From: Typha latifolia
Taxonomy: Eukaryota; Streptophyta; Magnoliopsida; Poales; Typhaceae
Direction of reading: 5' to 3'
NCBI GenBank assembly: GCA_019914945.1
Contig: CM034113.1
Location: 5,188,850-5,252,849, forward strand
Length of the DNA stretch: 64,000 bases
Within the stretch, counting starts at the first letter, position 1. Each line of letters begins with the position of its first letter. Under the pieces are notes generated by a model, which worked only from the letters and a program-made list of their open reading frames with translations, did not search any database and was not told where the DNA came from. Shown here piece after piece: positions 11,566-22,374 of this stretch. The translations under genes were made by a program, and so were the position numbers.

Positions 11566-12019
11566 TGGGTTGGGTTGGGTTAGGTTGAAAGTATTTGTTT
11601 TAATGGGTGTGAGTGAGTTTGGGTTGGGTGGCTAATGGGTTTGGGCTTGGAGTTGATTTGAATCGGTTGATTTCAATTTAAGGAGAGGAAATTTTGAAAA
11701 TTAGGAATATTGAAGGGAGAAGAAAAAAAAGGCAACTTAGTATAGGTTTAGGAAAGATGGGATTTGTTGGGATGTTGAGAAGAAAATGAAATTTGGTAGG
11801 AAGTTTAGGGAAAGAAGGAATTTGTTAGGATTCTAACAGAAATTAAGAGCCAAAAATGGAAATTTTGAATTTTTGAAATATTAAAAATTTGATTTTTTTT
11901 TTTACAGCAAAATAGATGTGTTGTTTTCTCTTTTTTTCTTTTTTTTTTCTTTTTTTTCAATCTATAATGAAAATAAAGATGGACCTAGGCAGTAGATCAC
12001 TGAATAATACAACAAGATA
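11566..12019. other. Probable leader of outer Gypsy element, no gene seen
   Basis: It starts with (TTGGG)n-like sequence at the edge of the hAT-like element and becomes AT-rich with T-tracts near 11890-11960. No open frame or domain is seen. By position it continues the leader sequence on the other side of the hAT-like insertion (up to 7924). Confidence 0.4.
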
Positions 12020-12096
12020 AGCTCTGATACCACTTGTTAGGGCTCTGATACCAATTGTTAAGCCCTGATATCAATTGATAGGCTCTGATACCAAAT
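12020..12096 (-). repeat. Four tandem PBS-like units next to an LTR
   Basis: On the plus strand GCTCTGATACCA or a close variant occurs at about 12021, 12041, 12062 (GCCCTGATATCA) and 12082. On the minus strand each is TGGTATCAGAGC, the standard site complementary to the 3' end of initiator tRNA-Met used by many plant retroelements. Units are spaced 20-21 bp and most are preceded by a TGTTAGG/TGATAG-like copy of the LTR start. A normal element has a single such site. Confidence 0.75.
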
Positions 12097-12830
12097 TGAT
12101 AGGATATGGAACCAAAAGATCGGCTACGGAACAATTCCTTAAAATCTGAATTTATTATAAAAAGCAGTCCGTGCAACCATGAGAAAATATTCGTCAGCTA
12201 TTCTCTGCTAGTTAGAACATTACGAAACGAACTGGGTTGGATCCGTAACTTCCTAATCTACAACTTTCGTATTTATGCCCTTCACTGATTCGAACTGTAG
12301 TAGGGGCAAAAATATGGAATAACATGGGTGATGGTGGTGGTGACGGGTGAAACAGACGAAGAGAACGAAGTGGTCGAGATCCCAAAGAAGAGGGGTGACT
12401 CGACAGACGAGGGAGATTAGAAGCAAGGAGAAACCTTGCCAACGGTAGATGTGGAAGGATGGTAAAGAGGGAGGAGGGAGGAGTCTAGAGAGAAGATAGA
12501 AGGCAAGAAATCAAGAATCTAATAGTATAATGAAGTTGGTTGCTATCCACATATTTATAGAGGCTAGCCAACAAGTCCTAAAACAATATGAAACCCTAAT
12601 TCTAGAGGATTCCCGTCGATCATATTCAAACGGAATCAAAAAGCTCCTTCTTTGGATTTGCAAACGCGACATAGGCGTTCGAACGTAGGCGTTCACAAGG
12701 CGTTCAAATGCGGGCGTAATAATGCAGTTCGAACGCGACTCCACCTGCATTCGAATGCGACCTACATAAATTTTATTTAATGAAAATAAATACCTAATGC
12801 AATAAGAAAAGATCCTAACTAAGTGTATCA
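12097..12830 (-). repeat. 3' LTR of inner Gypsy chromovirus
   Basis: About 734 bp, plus-strand reading TGATAGGATATGG...AAGTGTATCA, with inverted ends TGATA/TATCA. The minus strand has a TATA-like CTATAAATATGTGG at about 12545-12560. Positions 12615-12830 match the truncated copy at about 17025-17273. It includes several CGTTCGAACG-type palindromes (12665-12760). A purine-rich run (GGGCAAGGTGGGGGAAG on the minus strand) borders it at 12838-12860, as expected for a PPT. Confidence 0.78.
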
Positions 12831-12840
12831 GCCCACCACG

Positions 12841-14211
12841 CTTCCCCCACCTTGCCCTCAAGGTGAAAAGTCAGGGAAACACTCCAAGATATCAGTCTCC
12901 AACTCCCATGCCGCCCCATCAGATGGCTTGCCAAGCCACTCAACTAGAATCTTCATCTCCAATCTGGTACCATGTCGGCATCGGCGTCTCTCGAACTGGC
13001 TCTATGATCTTTATCTCCTCCAATGGCTCTAGTAGAACCGATCCAACAATCTCATGATATCCAATGTGCTCTCTCAACAATGAAATATGAAAGACAAGGT
13101 GCACTCTCGACCCTTCTGATAGCTCCAAACAATATACAACTGGACCAATATGCTCCAACACCTGAAACAGACCAAAGTAGCGATATGCTAACTTTTGGTT
13201 TCATATCGAACGTAAGGTTACCTATCGATACAGTTGCACCCTCACAAACACCTAACTGCCGATGTCGAACTCCTGCTCCCTATGGCTATGATCATAAACT
13301 TGCTTCATGCAGTTTTGAGCAAGTTTAAGATGAGCACGCAACCTCCTCAATGTGGCATCTCTATCCATCAATGCTAAGTCCACCTCTATCCGATCTGCAG
13401 ATGCCACTGGATCATAAGCGCGTAACGACGGAGCCATGCGTCTATACACCACCTCAAATGGAGTCATGTTAATGCTACTATGGTAGGCGGTGTTATAAGA
13501 CCACTCCTCCCATGGTAAGAATTCCAACCATCATCTCAGCATCTCTCCAACAAAGCACCTCAAATACTGCTCAATGCCTCGATTAACCATCTCTATTTTG
13601 TCGTCCGTCTGTGGATGGTAGGCTGAACTGAAGTTTAATCGAGTCCCTAGCAATCTGAAAAACTCAGTCCAAAAGTCGCTCATAAATACACGATCACGAT
13701 CCGAGACAATCGTGCGTGGCATGTCATGTAATCGAGCAATATCTCTAACAAAAATTCCAGCCACCGTCTTGGTTGAAAACGGATGTGACAATGCCGAAGA
13801 GTGCACATATTTGCTCAATTTGTCAACCGCCATAAAGATAACATAATAACCACGTACCAGCGGAAGACCCTCTATGAAGTCCATAGAAATGTGCTCCCAA
13901 ACACGGTCCAGTATAGGTAAAGGTTGTAGTAATCCGGCCGGTTTCAAAGTGGTTGCTTTAGCCCTTTGACAAACTTCACAAGCACGCACAAAACTCCTCA
14001 CATCCCGTCTCAATCCTGGCCACGTGCAACTCTGAGATATCCTTATATAAGTTCTGAAGACACCCTCATGACCAGCCTCTGGAGTGTGGTGGAAATACTC
14101 CAACAATTTCTGTCGCAATCTATCATTGGCGGGCACCCGAATGCATCCGCGGTCTAGTAGCAAACCGCCTCGATTCTCTAACTCGGGATGACGCTCTGGA
14201 TCATCCATCAC
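12841..14211 (-). pseudogene. Gypsy integrase with chromodomain-like C-terminus, near-continuous
   Basis: The minus-strand piece 14211-13531 encodes the HHCC finger (HHTPEAGHEGVFRT ... CEVCQRAK), then HISMDFIEGLP, MAVDKLSKY, TIVSDRDRVF and SSAYHPQTDDKIEMVNR, so all three catalytic acidic positions (D, D, E) are visible. The next piece, 13527-13252, continues WSYNTAYHSSINMTPFEVVY. 13161-12940 gives HLVFHISLLREHIG, and the segment to about 12850 reads LVEWLGKPSDGAAWELETD, a chromodomain-like fold that targets integration in chromoviruses. Only a few stops interrupt it, so it is younger than the outer element. Confidence 0.88.
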
Positions 14212-15500
14212 CTCCTACAACAATCTCAAAATATCTGGGTCAGATGTAAATGCATACCTCAGCTCGTCAAGGAAGGGAAAGGTAGGAGATGAATAGGCTA
14301 CAAGCTCGGCGGTATCGAGTTGGCGTGATAGTGCATCCGCCACTCTATTTTTCGTTCCCTTCTTGTATTGAATTTCATAATCATACCCCAGTAATTTTGT
14401 GATCTATCGCTGCTGTGCCGGAGTGTGTATGCGCTGTCCCATAAAGTACGAAAGGCTCCTTTGTCACCGTATGCAGAATTGCCAACATTTCTATACCTCA
14501 TAAGTCGATAATTACTGAGATTTTTGCGATAAAGCCTTACTAATATAGGCAATTGGACATCCTTCTTGCATTAGTACAGCTTCTATGCCAACACCCGATG
14601 CATCACATTCAACAATAAATTCTTTGATGAAGTCCGGTAGCACTAGAACGGATGCCGTCGTCATTGTTGTTTTCAATTTTTCAAAGGCTAAAGTGGCTTC
14701 ATCCGTCCATCTAAAAGAGTTTATCTTCAACAAAGAAGTGAGAGGAGCAGCAATCTTGCCATATCTGGTGATGAATTGACGATAATAACTAGTCAGCCCC
14801 AAAAATCCTCTCAATCCGGTGGTAGTAGTAGGAATAGGCCAAGTAGTCATACATTCAACCTTTTGAGGATCTGCCACTACACCGTCCGTTGAAATGATAT
14901 GACCTAAATACTCCATCTTCGGTACTCCACATAGGCACTTGGACTTCTTGATCTTCAATTGGTTTTGCTCCAACAAATTCAGCACGCCCTCCAAATGCCG
15001 CCAATGCTCCAATTCAATCCTACTATACACCAAAATATCGTCAAAAAATACCAAGACATACCTTCGCAAGATAGGTCGAAATACATCATTCATGAGGCCT
15101 TAGAAGGTAGCTAGAGCATTGGTGAGACCAAAAGGCATCACTCGGAATTCGTAATACCCGTCCGAAGTCTAAAATACAGTTTTGTGCACATCGCCCCTAC
15201 AAGCTCATCCAGCAACTCCTCGATAATCAGAATAGAATACTGGTCCTTGACGATAATAGTATTTAGTGCTCGATAGTCAACACAAAAATGCCATGTTCCG
15301 TCCTTTTTCACACCAAAAATACGAGGGATGAGTATGAGCAATGACTTGGTTGTATGAGGCTTTGCTCCAACATCTCAGCTACTATCTTTGAGATAATTTC
15401 TTTTTGCACATGTGGATACCAATATGGCCTCACGTTTGCCGGTGCAGGCACGGGTACAATCTCTATGCGATGGTTTCCCACTCTCCTCGGTGGCAACTCC
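14212..15500 (-). pseudogene. Gypsy reverse transcriptase / RNase H
   Basis: The minus strand encodes VRPYWYPHVQKEIISKIVAEM and GVKKDGTWHFCVDYRALN (15496-15280), then VLVFFDDILVYS (normally YVLVFFDDILVYS, the RT active site), GHIISTDGVVADPQKV, LGLTSYYRQFI and the RNase H start FIVECDASGVGIEAVL (15093-14512). The remainder to 14212 carries the RNase H end and integrase linker. A few stops and frameshifts are present. Same Ty3 order as the outer element but a different sequence family. Confidence 0.87.
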
Positions 15501-15819
15501 TACGGCTCCTCAAATAGTCTAGAAAAGTTATCTAATAAATTAGACAATTCAATGGTAATATCTGAACTCGTTTGAGGCTCATCTCCTACTGGTCCTAACT
15601 GAAGAAGATAGGCCAAATCATATGCATAAGGCAGCCCCACCATAAGCTGCATCGTAGGAATCGGCGAAGACCGAACACCATCAAGCCGCACATCTTTATT
15701 TCCTTGTTTATATTTCATCCACATACTCCGGAAATCAAATGTGACAGGTCCCAAACTCTGTAACCACTGAGCACCAAGGACAATGTCCGCTCCTCACAGC
15801 GCCAACGGATACAAATCTA
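15501..15819 (-). pseudogene. Protease downstream part / linker to RT (3' half, split by LTR)
   Basis: The minus strand reads GADIVLGAQWLQSLGPVTFDF near 15800-15740, the block that in plant Gypsy elements lies between protease and RT. The N-terminal half with the active site is on the other side of the LTR insertion (16797-17010). The open part 15754-15500 continues to RT. Confidence 0.75.
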
Positions 15820-15824
15820 TAATG

Positions 15825-16791
15825 TGATACGATCACGCCTCTGGCTATGGAGCTCTGATACCAGCTTGATACGATCACGCCTTTTTGGTAAAGGGTCGAT
15901 CTCTTCCAATTCTTGATTTGGACTAGATCTGGTATGGAACTTTGAAATAAGATCCCGAAATATTCCGCCGTTGGGTCGATGTGAAATTTTGATATGTTTT
16001 GCCCTAGAAAAGAGCTTTCCAACAAATCAAGTTTCAGGCGAATCGGAGTTGTGGATCTCGAGATACCGTCCGTTTAGTGGACGAACATCAGGATGCTCTG
16101 TTTTGAATTCGTGGATGGAGGCACGAGATCCTAGGTAATTATGGTTGGTGGAGTACCGGCGTTAATGTGGTGGCACTGGTGAAAAGTGATGGTGGAAGGG
16201 TTGTGGTTGATGGAAGGATTAGGGCAAGTGTGGGATAGATTGGACGAAGGGGGAGAAGAGGGCCACCCCTAAGGGACTAGGATGATTAGCTGGACGAGGG
16301 AGGTTAGAAGTGGCATCGCCGGGGATTGAGAGAACGGGAGTGAAGAAGACGAAGGAGGCAAGGCAAAACTCAATTTCAATAATCAATAATCAATTTGGTT
16401 GCCTACCACATCCTTTTATAGGCTAACCAACAACTCAAATTAACCCTAAAAACACAATTTTCGTCGACCGTGTTCGAACTCGCCCGACCGCGTTCGAACG
16501 CACCGAGTTCGCTCTTCTGGATTTGCGAACGCAATGCAGGCGTTCGAACGCGCAATCGAACGCGTCTGTCGGTATTTGCGAACGCGCACAGTGCGTTCGA
16601 ACGCACAGTACATTCTCTTCACCACGTTCACAACCCCATTCACAAACCGCATTCAAACTCACTCCACCCGCGTTCGAACGCGACTTACAGAGAACTTATT
16701 TTAATGGAAATTAAACACTAAAACATGAAATAAAACACTCCTAAAGTGAATCCATGCTCGAGACGACGTCGGTGAAGTCCGAATCGTATCA
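15825..16791 (-). mobile_element. LTR insertion in protease region, reduced to one LTR plus PBS
   Basis: Flanked by the exact duplication TAATG (15820-15824 and 16792-16796). The full LTR is 15867-16791 (about 925 bp; TGATACGATCACGCC...GAATCGTATCA, inverted ends TGATACGAT/ATCGTATCA). To its left, 15840-15866 is the start of the internal region with the PBS, and 15825-15839 is a second copy of only the terminal 15 bases of the LTR. Everything else of the element is gone. The LTR contains a TATA-like CTATAAAAGGATGTGG on the minus strand (about 16408-16424) and many GCGTTCGAACGC palindromes (16485-16690). Confidence 0.88.
15852..15863 (-). promoter_or_regulatory. Primer-binding site for initiator tRNA-Met
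   Basis: The minus strand reads TGGTATCAGAGC three bases after the LTR end. This is the classic plant LTR-element PBS, and it fixes the orientation of the inserted element as minus. Confidence 0.85.
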
Positions 16792-16796
16792 TAATG

Positions 16797-17020
16797 ATGT
16801 CGTGTCCTTGCACCCAACCACTGTAACCCTAAGCTTCGTGCCGTCTCCAATAGCAACGTCAAATCCCATGGTCTACTCGGCATCTAAACCCAATCTCCTC
16901 ACTAACCTCTCATCTAGAAAGTTGTGTGTACTCCCCGAATCGATGAGGATGTGTACACAATGCTTTCTAACGAGTATATCTACTCGTAACGTCCTCAGCG
17001 CGAAAATACCCGAATATGCA
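16797..17020 (-). pseudogene. Gypsy aspartic protease (5' half), fused to LTR sequence
   Basis: The minus strand at about 17003-16797 encodes LRTLRVDILV...VHILIDSGSTHNFLDERLVRRLG and then MGFDVAIGDGTKLRVTVVG. DSGSTHNF is the canonical protease active site. Upstream of LRTLRV the same open frame runs without a stop into LTR sequence (to 17151), giving a chance fusion with repeated Arg/Ala/Phe-rich residues from the palindromes. Gag, which should precede protease, is absent. Confidence 0.82.
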
Positions 17021-17273
17021 TGCATCGATCGTGTTCGAACACACTCAAAAAGCCCCTTTTCTAGATTTGCGAATGCAACACAGGCGTTTGAACGCGGGCG
17101 TTCACAAGGCGTTCGAACGCAGGCATTCATAAGGCGTTCACAAGCGTTCATATGGAGTTCACAAGAGCGTTCGAACGCGACTCCACCTGCGTTCGAACGC
17201 GACCTACAAGAATTTTATTTTAATGAAAATAAACACCTAATGCAATAAGAAAATATCATAACTAAGTGTATCA
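17021..17273 (-). repeat. Truncated 5' LTR of inner Gypsy chromovirus
   Basis: It matches 12615-12830 of the 3' LTR, including AATTTTATTTTAATGAAAAT, CACCTAATGCAATAAGA and the end AAGTGTATCA. The other two thirds of the LTR is missing. It contains four or more GCGTTCGAACGC-type palindromes. Confidence 0.8.
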
Positions 17274-17506
17274 AATAATAATTAATTTTTTGAAGGACTT
17301 GGAATCTTACGTGGCGGTGATTCCGCTATGACAATGGATTCTTTTTATTCCTCGTCGATAGTAAGTTTCTTGCTGTTGTGCATCGAATTTCTTGACGTTC
17401 CAGTGTTCGTAGAGCGATTGGTCGTGCGAAAAACAAATATGGAGCGGCGTATAACCCGGGAGGAGGGACGTCCATAAACTAGGATCCTTCGCTTTGATAC
17501 CAAAAA
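17274..17506 (-). other. Start of outer-element leader with PBS
   Basis: 17491-17502 is the complement of TGGTATCAAAGC, a one-base variant of the initiator tRNA-Met PBS, four bases from the outer 5' LTR. The rest is leader sequence up to the inner insertion. The minus strand is open here (17570-17307), but I recognise no protein. Confidence 0.7.
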
Positions 17507-17831
17507 TGATGAAAAACGTGATAGAGAGAGATGAAAGAGGAAAGTAAAAAAGAGAGAAATAGGGTTTCACACCTCCACCCTAAGAAATGGATTCACACTA
17601 AAATTCTCTAGAGAGCAAAATCATATAAACTTTTATTAACCTCCAAAAAAAAAATAACGGGTCTAGACCTACAATGGAATTAAGCAAAAACTACCCTATA
17701 TAGGAAATAAATAAAAGACACCCCAAATAAATAAAAATTATAACTAAATCCCTATAGGAGGGATCATCAACTGTCGGCGCCTTCTGCGCTGGTACACACG
17801 CCATCAAGTCCTATCAGTGATGTCCGTATCA
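17507..17831 (-). repeat. 5' LTR of outer Gypsy element
   Basis: Plus-strand reading TGATGAAAAACG...GTCCGTATCA, about 325 bp, paired with 1666-1998 and followed by the target duplication ATATT (17832-17836). The pair differs by substitutions and a small indel in the A-rich tract near 17647. Confidence 0.88.
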
Positions 17832-17836
17832 ATATT

Positions 17837-18382
17837 AGTTTAAGTCTTAGAAACAACAAGGCTGGTCTGTTTGTCAAAAATCTTAGAAATAACCTCTTCA
17901 GAATTGAGAGTAAGGCTGTACATATCTTCACTCCTCATATACCATATGAATTTAAGCCTTAGAAACAACCACTAGGCAAAAAAATATTAAACAAATGTGT
18001 TATGTAAGAGGTTTGCAAATATAGCATTGATAGTTTCTCTCTCCACCTTAAGGTCATCCTTATCAATGCACAAGATAATGCCATTACGAATTTTATTCCT
18101 TTTTAGCCATCTCCAAAATCAATCAATTTCTTTCACAATGCGATGCTAGAGGCGATGGATAAGGGAGATCAGGATGGATGAGAGGAGTAATTAAGAACTT
18201 CCCACAATTCTGATAGATCTCACCTGATTGCTAAAAGGAATTGGCATAGAGGTGGAGATATAGGAGGACACTATGGAGAAATAACATATCAAGTGTATTA
18301 TTGCCTTTCATAGAATATATGGGCTTACAATATTAGCCATGCTAGTATGCTAGAGGCCAACATTCTCTAAGCTCATTACGCT
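17837..18382. other. Spacer between outer element and GDSL gene
   Basis: AT-rich with no open frame of note. The part nearest 18382 is the likely 3' UTR of the minus-strand GDSL gene. No polyadenylation signal can be assigned with confidence. Confidence 0.5.
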
Positions 18383-21300
18383 TTACTTTGGCATGCATGC
18401 CATTCTTATTGGTACAGGAGGATCAGATAACGCACCCGCTGCTATTTGATCAAACACAATCTTGTTACCAGCCTCCGTATAATGAACTCCATCCCAGCAT
18501 ATACTCTTCGATGGCTCTTCGCAGGATTTCCCGACCAAAACCTCGGTATTGTTCACGACCATCTTTCCTCCGCAACCGACATCGTGGTTGTACTCGCCTC
18601 CATGTCCACAGCAAGCCACAAGTGGATGCTCAAATCCTACAATTAAATGAATAATATTCATATCCATGCACCAAGTGTTTGATTCATATATACGGTTAAA
18701 GTCTTTATGCCTTACCATACTTCTTGGCGTGGAGAAAGAGCTCATACTTGGCAGTGTAGACGTCGACGTACGTGAAAGCCGCGAGAGGGAGGTCCTTTCG
18801 GAGCTGAGCCACGGTTTCTTTGAGCTTCATGTTGTATATCTGCGCGACGTCGTTGAAGGTGGCTCCGCAACCGGCCTCATCCTTCTTCGCTGCTATTGTT
18901 GGAACGCGTTCTAACACGTACGCAAGACAGCCCAAAGGGCCAGTGCTGTGAATCCAAAAGTATCTCCCTCCTAGCCAATATATATCCTGCACAACAACCA
19001 TGAAGATCGAGGACTTCCTTTTGATAATTAATGCTCGTAGTGGCTTGTAAGTGGTAATACCTTTACTATTGAAGTGAATTTGTCCATGAGATCAGGAATA
19101 TATGCTATGACTTCCTCAGTTGTCTGGCCGCTGAAATAGCCAGAAGTGAGATCGTTTTGGCCGATGTCGAAGGTGTAGAGAGCCTGCGAGAAAGTCTCGT
19201 TCGCCGGCAATAAATCTTTGAAGACTCCTCCTGCAGGCGAAAGAAGGAATTAATGGCTATTTAAGTTTCATTAACCAACCAAAAGATTAATTTTTCTCAC
19301 CCTTTTGGGAAGCCAACTGAGATCTAGAGATGAACTGTGAGAACTGCCAGGATTGCACATCCAAGGAGAAAGGACTGTATCCGCTCTGGAACAGTGTCGT
19401 GTTTTGCCGCCTGATCGTTGATCCCGCCGTTGCAAAGTTGGCTCCGTGGGAGAAATTAGTCCCAATTGAATCAAGATATGCATTGAGGAAAGGAAGTCCG
19501 AGGCTATTGGCTGAAGACCCATTTACATACCAAAATGACAGTCAATGTTCAAACTACTCATGATTCTAAATGTCTAAAGAAAAGAATATTGAAAATATAA
19601 TAGGTTTTTTTTATAAAAAAAAAAAACTCATGTGCTTAGGCCCAAATTTAAAGTCTCTCTAAACTTTCGTTTTATGTCATTTAACTCTCTTGTGATTCTA
19701 ACAAATATGCAATGACCTAACAAAAATGCTCCTTTTATATATCTTACAGCAACTAATTAAAAAAAAACAAAAATTTGTGAAAGTTATTTTGTCTTATGCT
19801 TCTTCAATCTCAATCTTTCTCACTTTCTATATTTAGACATTATAAATACTCAAAAACAAGATCATATAAACCGAAAATTGATCAAATCTCTAACAGTTTT
19901 AATAGAAAGTTATCTTTACCATTAGTTTTGGTGGAATAAACTAACAGTTTGATTAATATGGATTAAGACTACAAGGAGATAACTAACACAAATGAAAGTT
20001 CATAGAGATAATTTAAAATTTGAACTAACTATAAGGAGTAAAAATATTATATTTATAATTTATTTTTTGTGATATTTTGACCCTCTCAACTATATGATCT
20101 CCCTTCCCTTAATCATATAGGCAAAACTCGGTAGACATCATTTTATTCCTATACTTCTCTCTTTCTTAGCTCGAATACTTAAAATTGATCACATATTATT
20201 TTTAATAAAAAAATTAAACAGACAACTAATTAAATGAAAATAAATGAGAGATGTATGTGAAACTGGATATATCCCAAAGTAAACTGTTTAAAAAAAAATC
20301 CATTATTTAGAATTGAAAACAAAAAGAAATTGATGACTGGCCAATTCAATGTAGATCACTTAGGCTGTAGATAGGTAGATTTATACATATGCATGCATCA
20401 TAGTGGCACAAATGTTGAGACAAAGATATTTTTAAATTCACAAACATTGTTACTCATTATAGATGAAACACTTAGCATGAAGTACATCATAAATTTTTCA
20501 CACGCATGTTCAAGACAACTTCATTGTAGACAGCTCCGAGCCATCGATTAAAAGGGGGTTCAATTATTTCTAGTGGCTGACATACTCTCTTCTATAATTA
20601 ATGTACTCTTCTTTGGGAAGGAAAGTAACAAAGAAGATTGAGCATCACAAGCTAAATTCACATAGAGGAAGGTAGATGCTGGCAATTATTGTACTAAAAT
20701 AGCATGACAGCCAATAAGATGTTTGATTATTTATTAAGCACACATAATAATTATTTAAGGAGAAGGGTGTTACCATTCACGTAATTTACATTCTACATAA
20801 TATACATAATGGAGTGTGGATTCAATGCTGGATGATTTATATTCGAATGCATTATTCAATGTGCACCAACGTATTTATCGCACACATACAATGATGAAAT
20901 CTAAAAAAGTCTGATATATCGACACTCATTCATCAACGCAACTCTCGTTTACACATAGAATAAGCATAAACTTATTTTAATATAAGCATGTTTATACTAG
21001 TATAATAATCAAATAATAGTTTATCTTAATATTAGTTTATTAATACCTATTATTCTCTCAATCTCTTCTTCCATCTAATGTTTTAATTCTTAAAAGATGT
21101 CAATTTAACCAACTATCATTCCAAGCATTTTTTTTTCCCTCACTCTTCTCTCCGTTCCTCTTTTATGAGACTGCTATTAATACGGGTAATGGGGCCAATA
21201 TTGATGGTGTGTGCAAAACAACATCGTTGGTTATCCAAAATAAGCTGCTTTCGCCCTATGCATGACACCTGTAAACTCTATTATTAAGGAATTAGTTTGA

Positions 21301-22160
21301 ACTCAAAACAGACATTATGATGTACATGGCATCCGGCAGAAAGCTTTTTCTAGATAATCTTAATGGTGGATAGATCTCAGGCGTCATATGACAACATTTT
21401 TTTAAAGTGAGTGGGTAATTAACTATTTTAACATATCACGTCAATTAGGTGTAGATCTTTACCTTGGACATGAAAGCTTTTCCCTTTCGTAATTAAACAT
21501 TCAGCCACACATAAGCTTAACATGCTATTATGTACCAAATGTCTCGCCAAAGATAGATATCTTCTTCTTAAAGAGTTCTCGCGAAAACTAATAAGAAAAC
21601 GCATCGAATGAAGCCAATTAAAGCCTTTGAATACTTTTAGATTATGCGACCTACTTGGTGCTCACGTTCATCTTAAACGCCATTTAAATTCAACAAAATT
21701 ATTGCATAGAAGACAAAAAACCCGACATAGAAGACAGTCAATCACATGGTACGCTATGAGCATCTACTGTAATCTTTTACAATATTTTAATTTAATTATT
21801 ATTCTCATATCTCTACCGACTAAATATTAAAAGATAGCGTACGTAAATCGGTGAATTTACAGTACACGTACCGATGAAGTCGATGACGAGGCGACCATCG
21901 CAGTATCTTCCCACGGGCATGCCGAAGAAGGTCTCGCCGTTCGGCGGCGGCGCCGGGCCGAAGGCGGCGGAGAGGCCGCCGGTGTCGGAGTTGGAGTCCC
22001 CGAAGTTGAAGATGGCAGGGAAGCTGCAAGGGGAGGAGTCGGCGACGGCGATTTGTGGGAGTCGAAGAGTGATCATGAGTAATGATAGTGAGGTGATGAG
22101 AAAGAATAGAAGGGAAGAAGAAGAAGAAGAAGAAGAAGAAGAAGAAGAAGAAGAAGCCAT
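18383..22160 (-). CDS. GDSL esterase/lipase, secreted (5 exons)
   Basis: On the minus strand the exons are 22160-21872, 19510-19301, 19230-19061, 18986-18716 and 18636-18383, all with GT-AG borders and matching phases. They sum to 1194 bp, 397 residues, normal for plant GDSL lipases. Residues 1-40 form a signal peptide with an unusual run of 14 serines (3-16), a hydrophobic core and an AVA|D cut site, so it should be secreted. Family blocks: FNFGDSNSDTGG with nucleophile Ser56, GANFATAG (block II), FDIGQNDL (Asn192, block III) and WDGVHYTEAGN (Asp362, His365, block V). It resembles the plant FXG1/At3g26430-like group, which hydrolyses acyl or acetyl esters on lipids or wall sugars; the substrate is not shown. 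Intron 1 is 2.36 kb, the others 70-79 bp. No disabling change is seen. Confidence 0.93.
19600..20080. mobile_element. Palindromic MITE-like element in GDSL intron 1
   Basis: The left arm (about 19640-19705, AAATTTAAAGTCTCTCTAAAC followed by TTTCGTTTTATGTCATTTAAC) matches the reverse complement of the right arm (about 19965-20030) with mismatches. AT-rich, no ORF. I could not fix a target duplication, so the ends are approximate. Confidence 0.5.
22113..22156 (-). repeat. (TCT)n microsatellite encoding polyserine
   Basis: Fourteen consecutive serine codons, nearly all TCT, at the start of the GDSL signal peptide. A length-variable repeat inside coding sequence; changes by whole units keep the frame. 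Confidence 0.9.
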
Positions 22161-22374
22161 TATTGTGATTAATAGAGCGAGAGAGAAGGGTAGATATAGG
22201 TAGCGATCAGAGGGAATTATGTAGACAAATTTGAGGAATTTGGGGTCGACTTGGTTGGTATTTTTAATCGAATCGTACGTGGAAAGGAGTTCACGAGGGG
22301 TATTCAGGGTTAATAATTTCCTCCCGCGGAGAAGCAAATTCGAGGAAAGATGCGACTATGCAAGAGCGTGCAAA

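Larger units (their letters stand above)
12097..17273 (-). mobile_element. Inner Ty3/Gypsy chromovirus, minus strand, gag deleted
   Basis: The 3' LTR is 12097-12830, and a truncated 5' LTR of the same family runs from about 17020 to 17273; both share the end ACTAAGTGTATCA. Between them, on the minus strand, come protease, RT/RNase H, integrase and a chromodomain-like C-terminus. The chromodomain marks it as a chromovirus. The second half of the 5' LTR, its PBS, the leader and gag are missing, with the LTR joined directly to protease. It was inserted into the leader of the outer element; I could not find a clean target duplication (the right flank is AATAA). The protease region holds a further LTR insertion. 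Confidence 0.82.
1666..17831 (-). mobile_element. Outer Ty3/Gypsy LTR retrotransposon, minus strand, heavily nested
   Basis: The ends are defined by two related LTRs (1666-1998 and 17507-17831) flanked by the exact 5-bp target duplication ATATT at 1661-1665 and 17832-17836. On the minus strand the order is 5' LTR, PBS (17491-17502), leader, gag, protease, RT/RNase H, integrase, polypurine tract, 3' LTR. The leader is split by a second Gypsy element (about 12097-17273) and by a hAT-like miniature element carrying a solo LTR (7933-11557). Subtracting these leaves about 7.4 kb, a normal Gypsy size. All coding parts contain stops or frameshifts, so it is dead. Confidence 0.88.

Noticed and set aside
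21874..22203. 109-codon plus-strand frame over GDSL exon 1
   Set aside because: It is antisense to the signal peptide and catalytic Ser block, and its Glu run is just the (GAA)n repeat.
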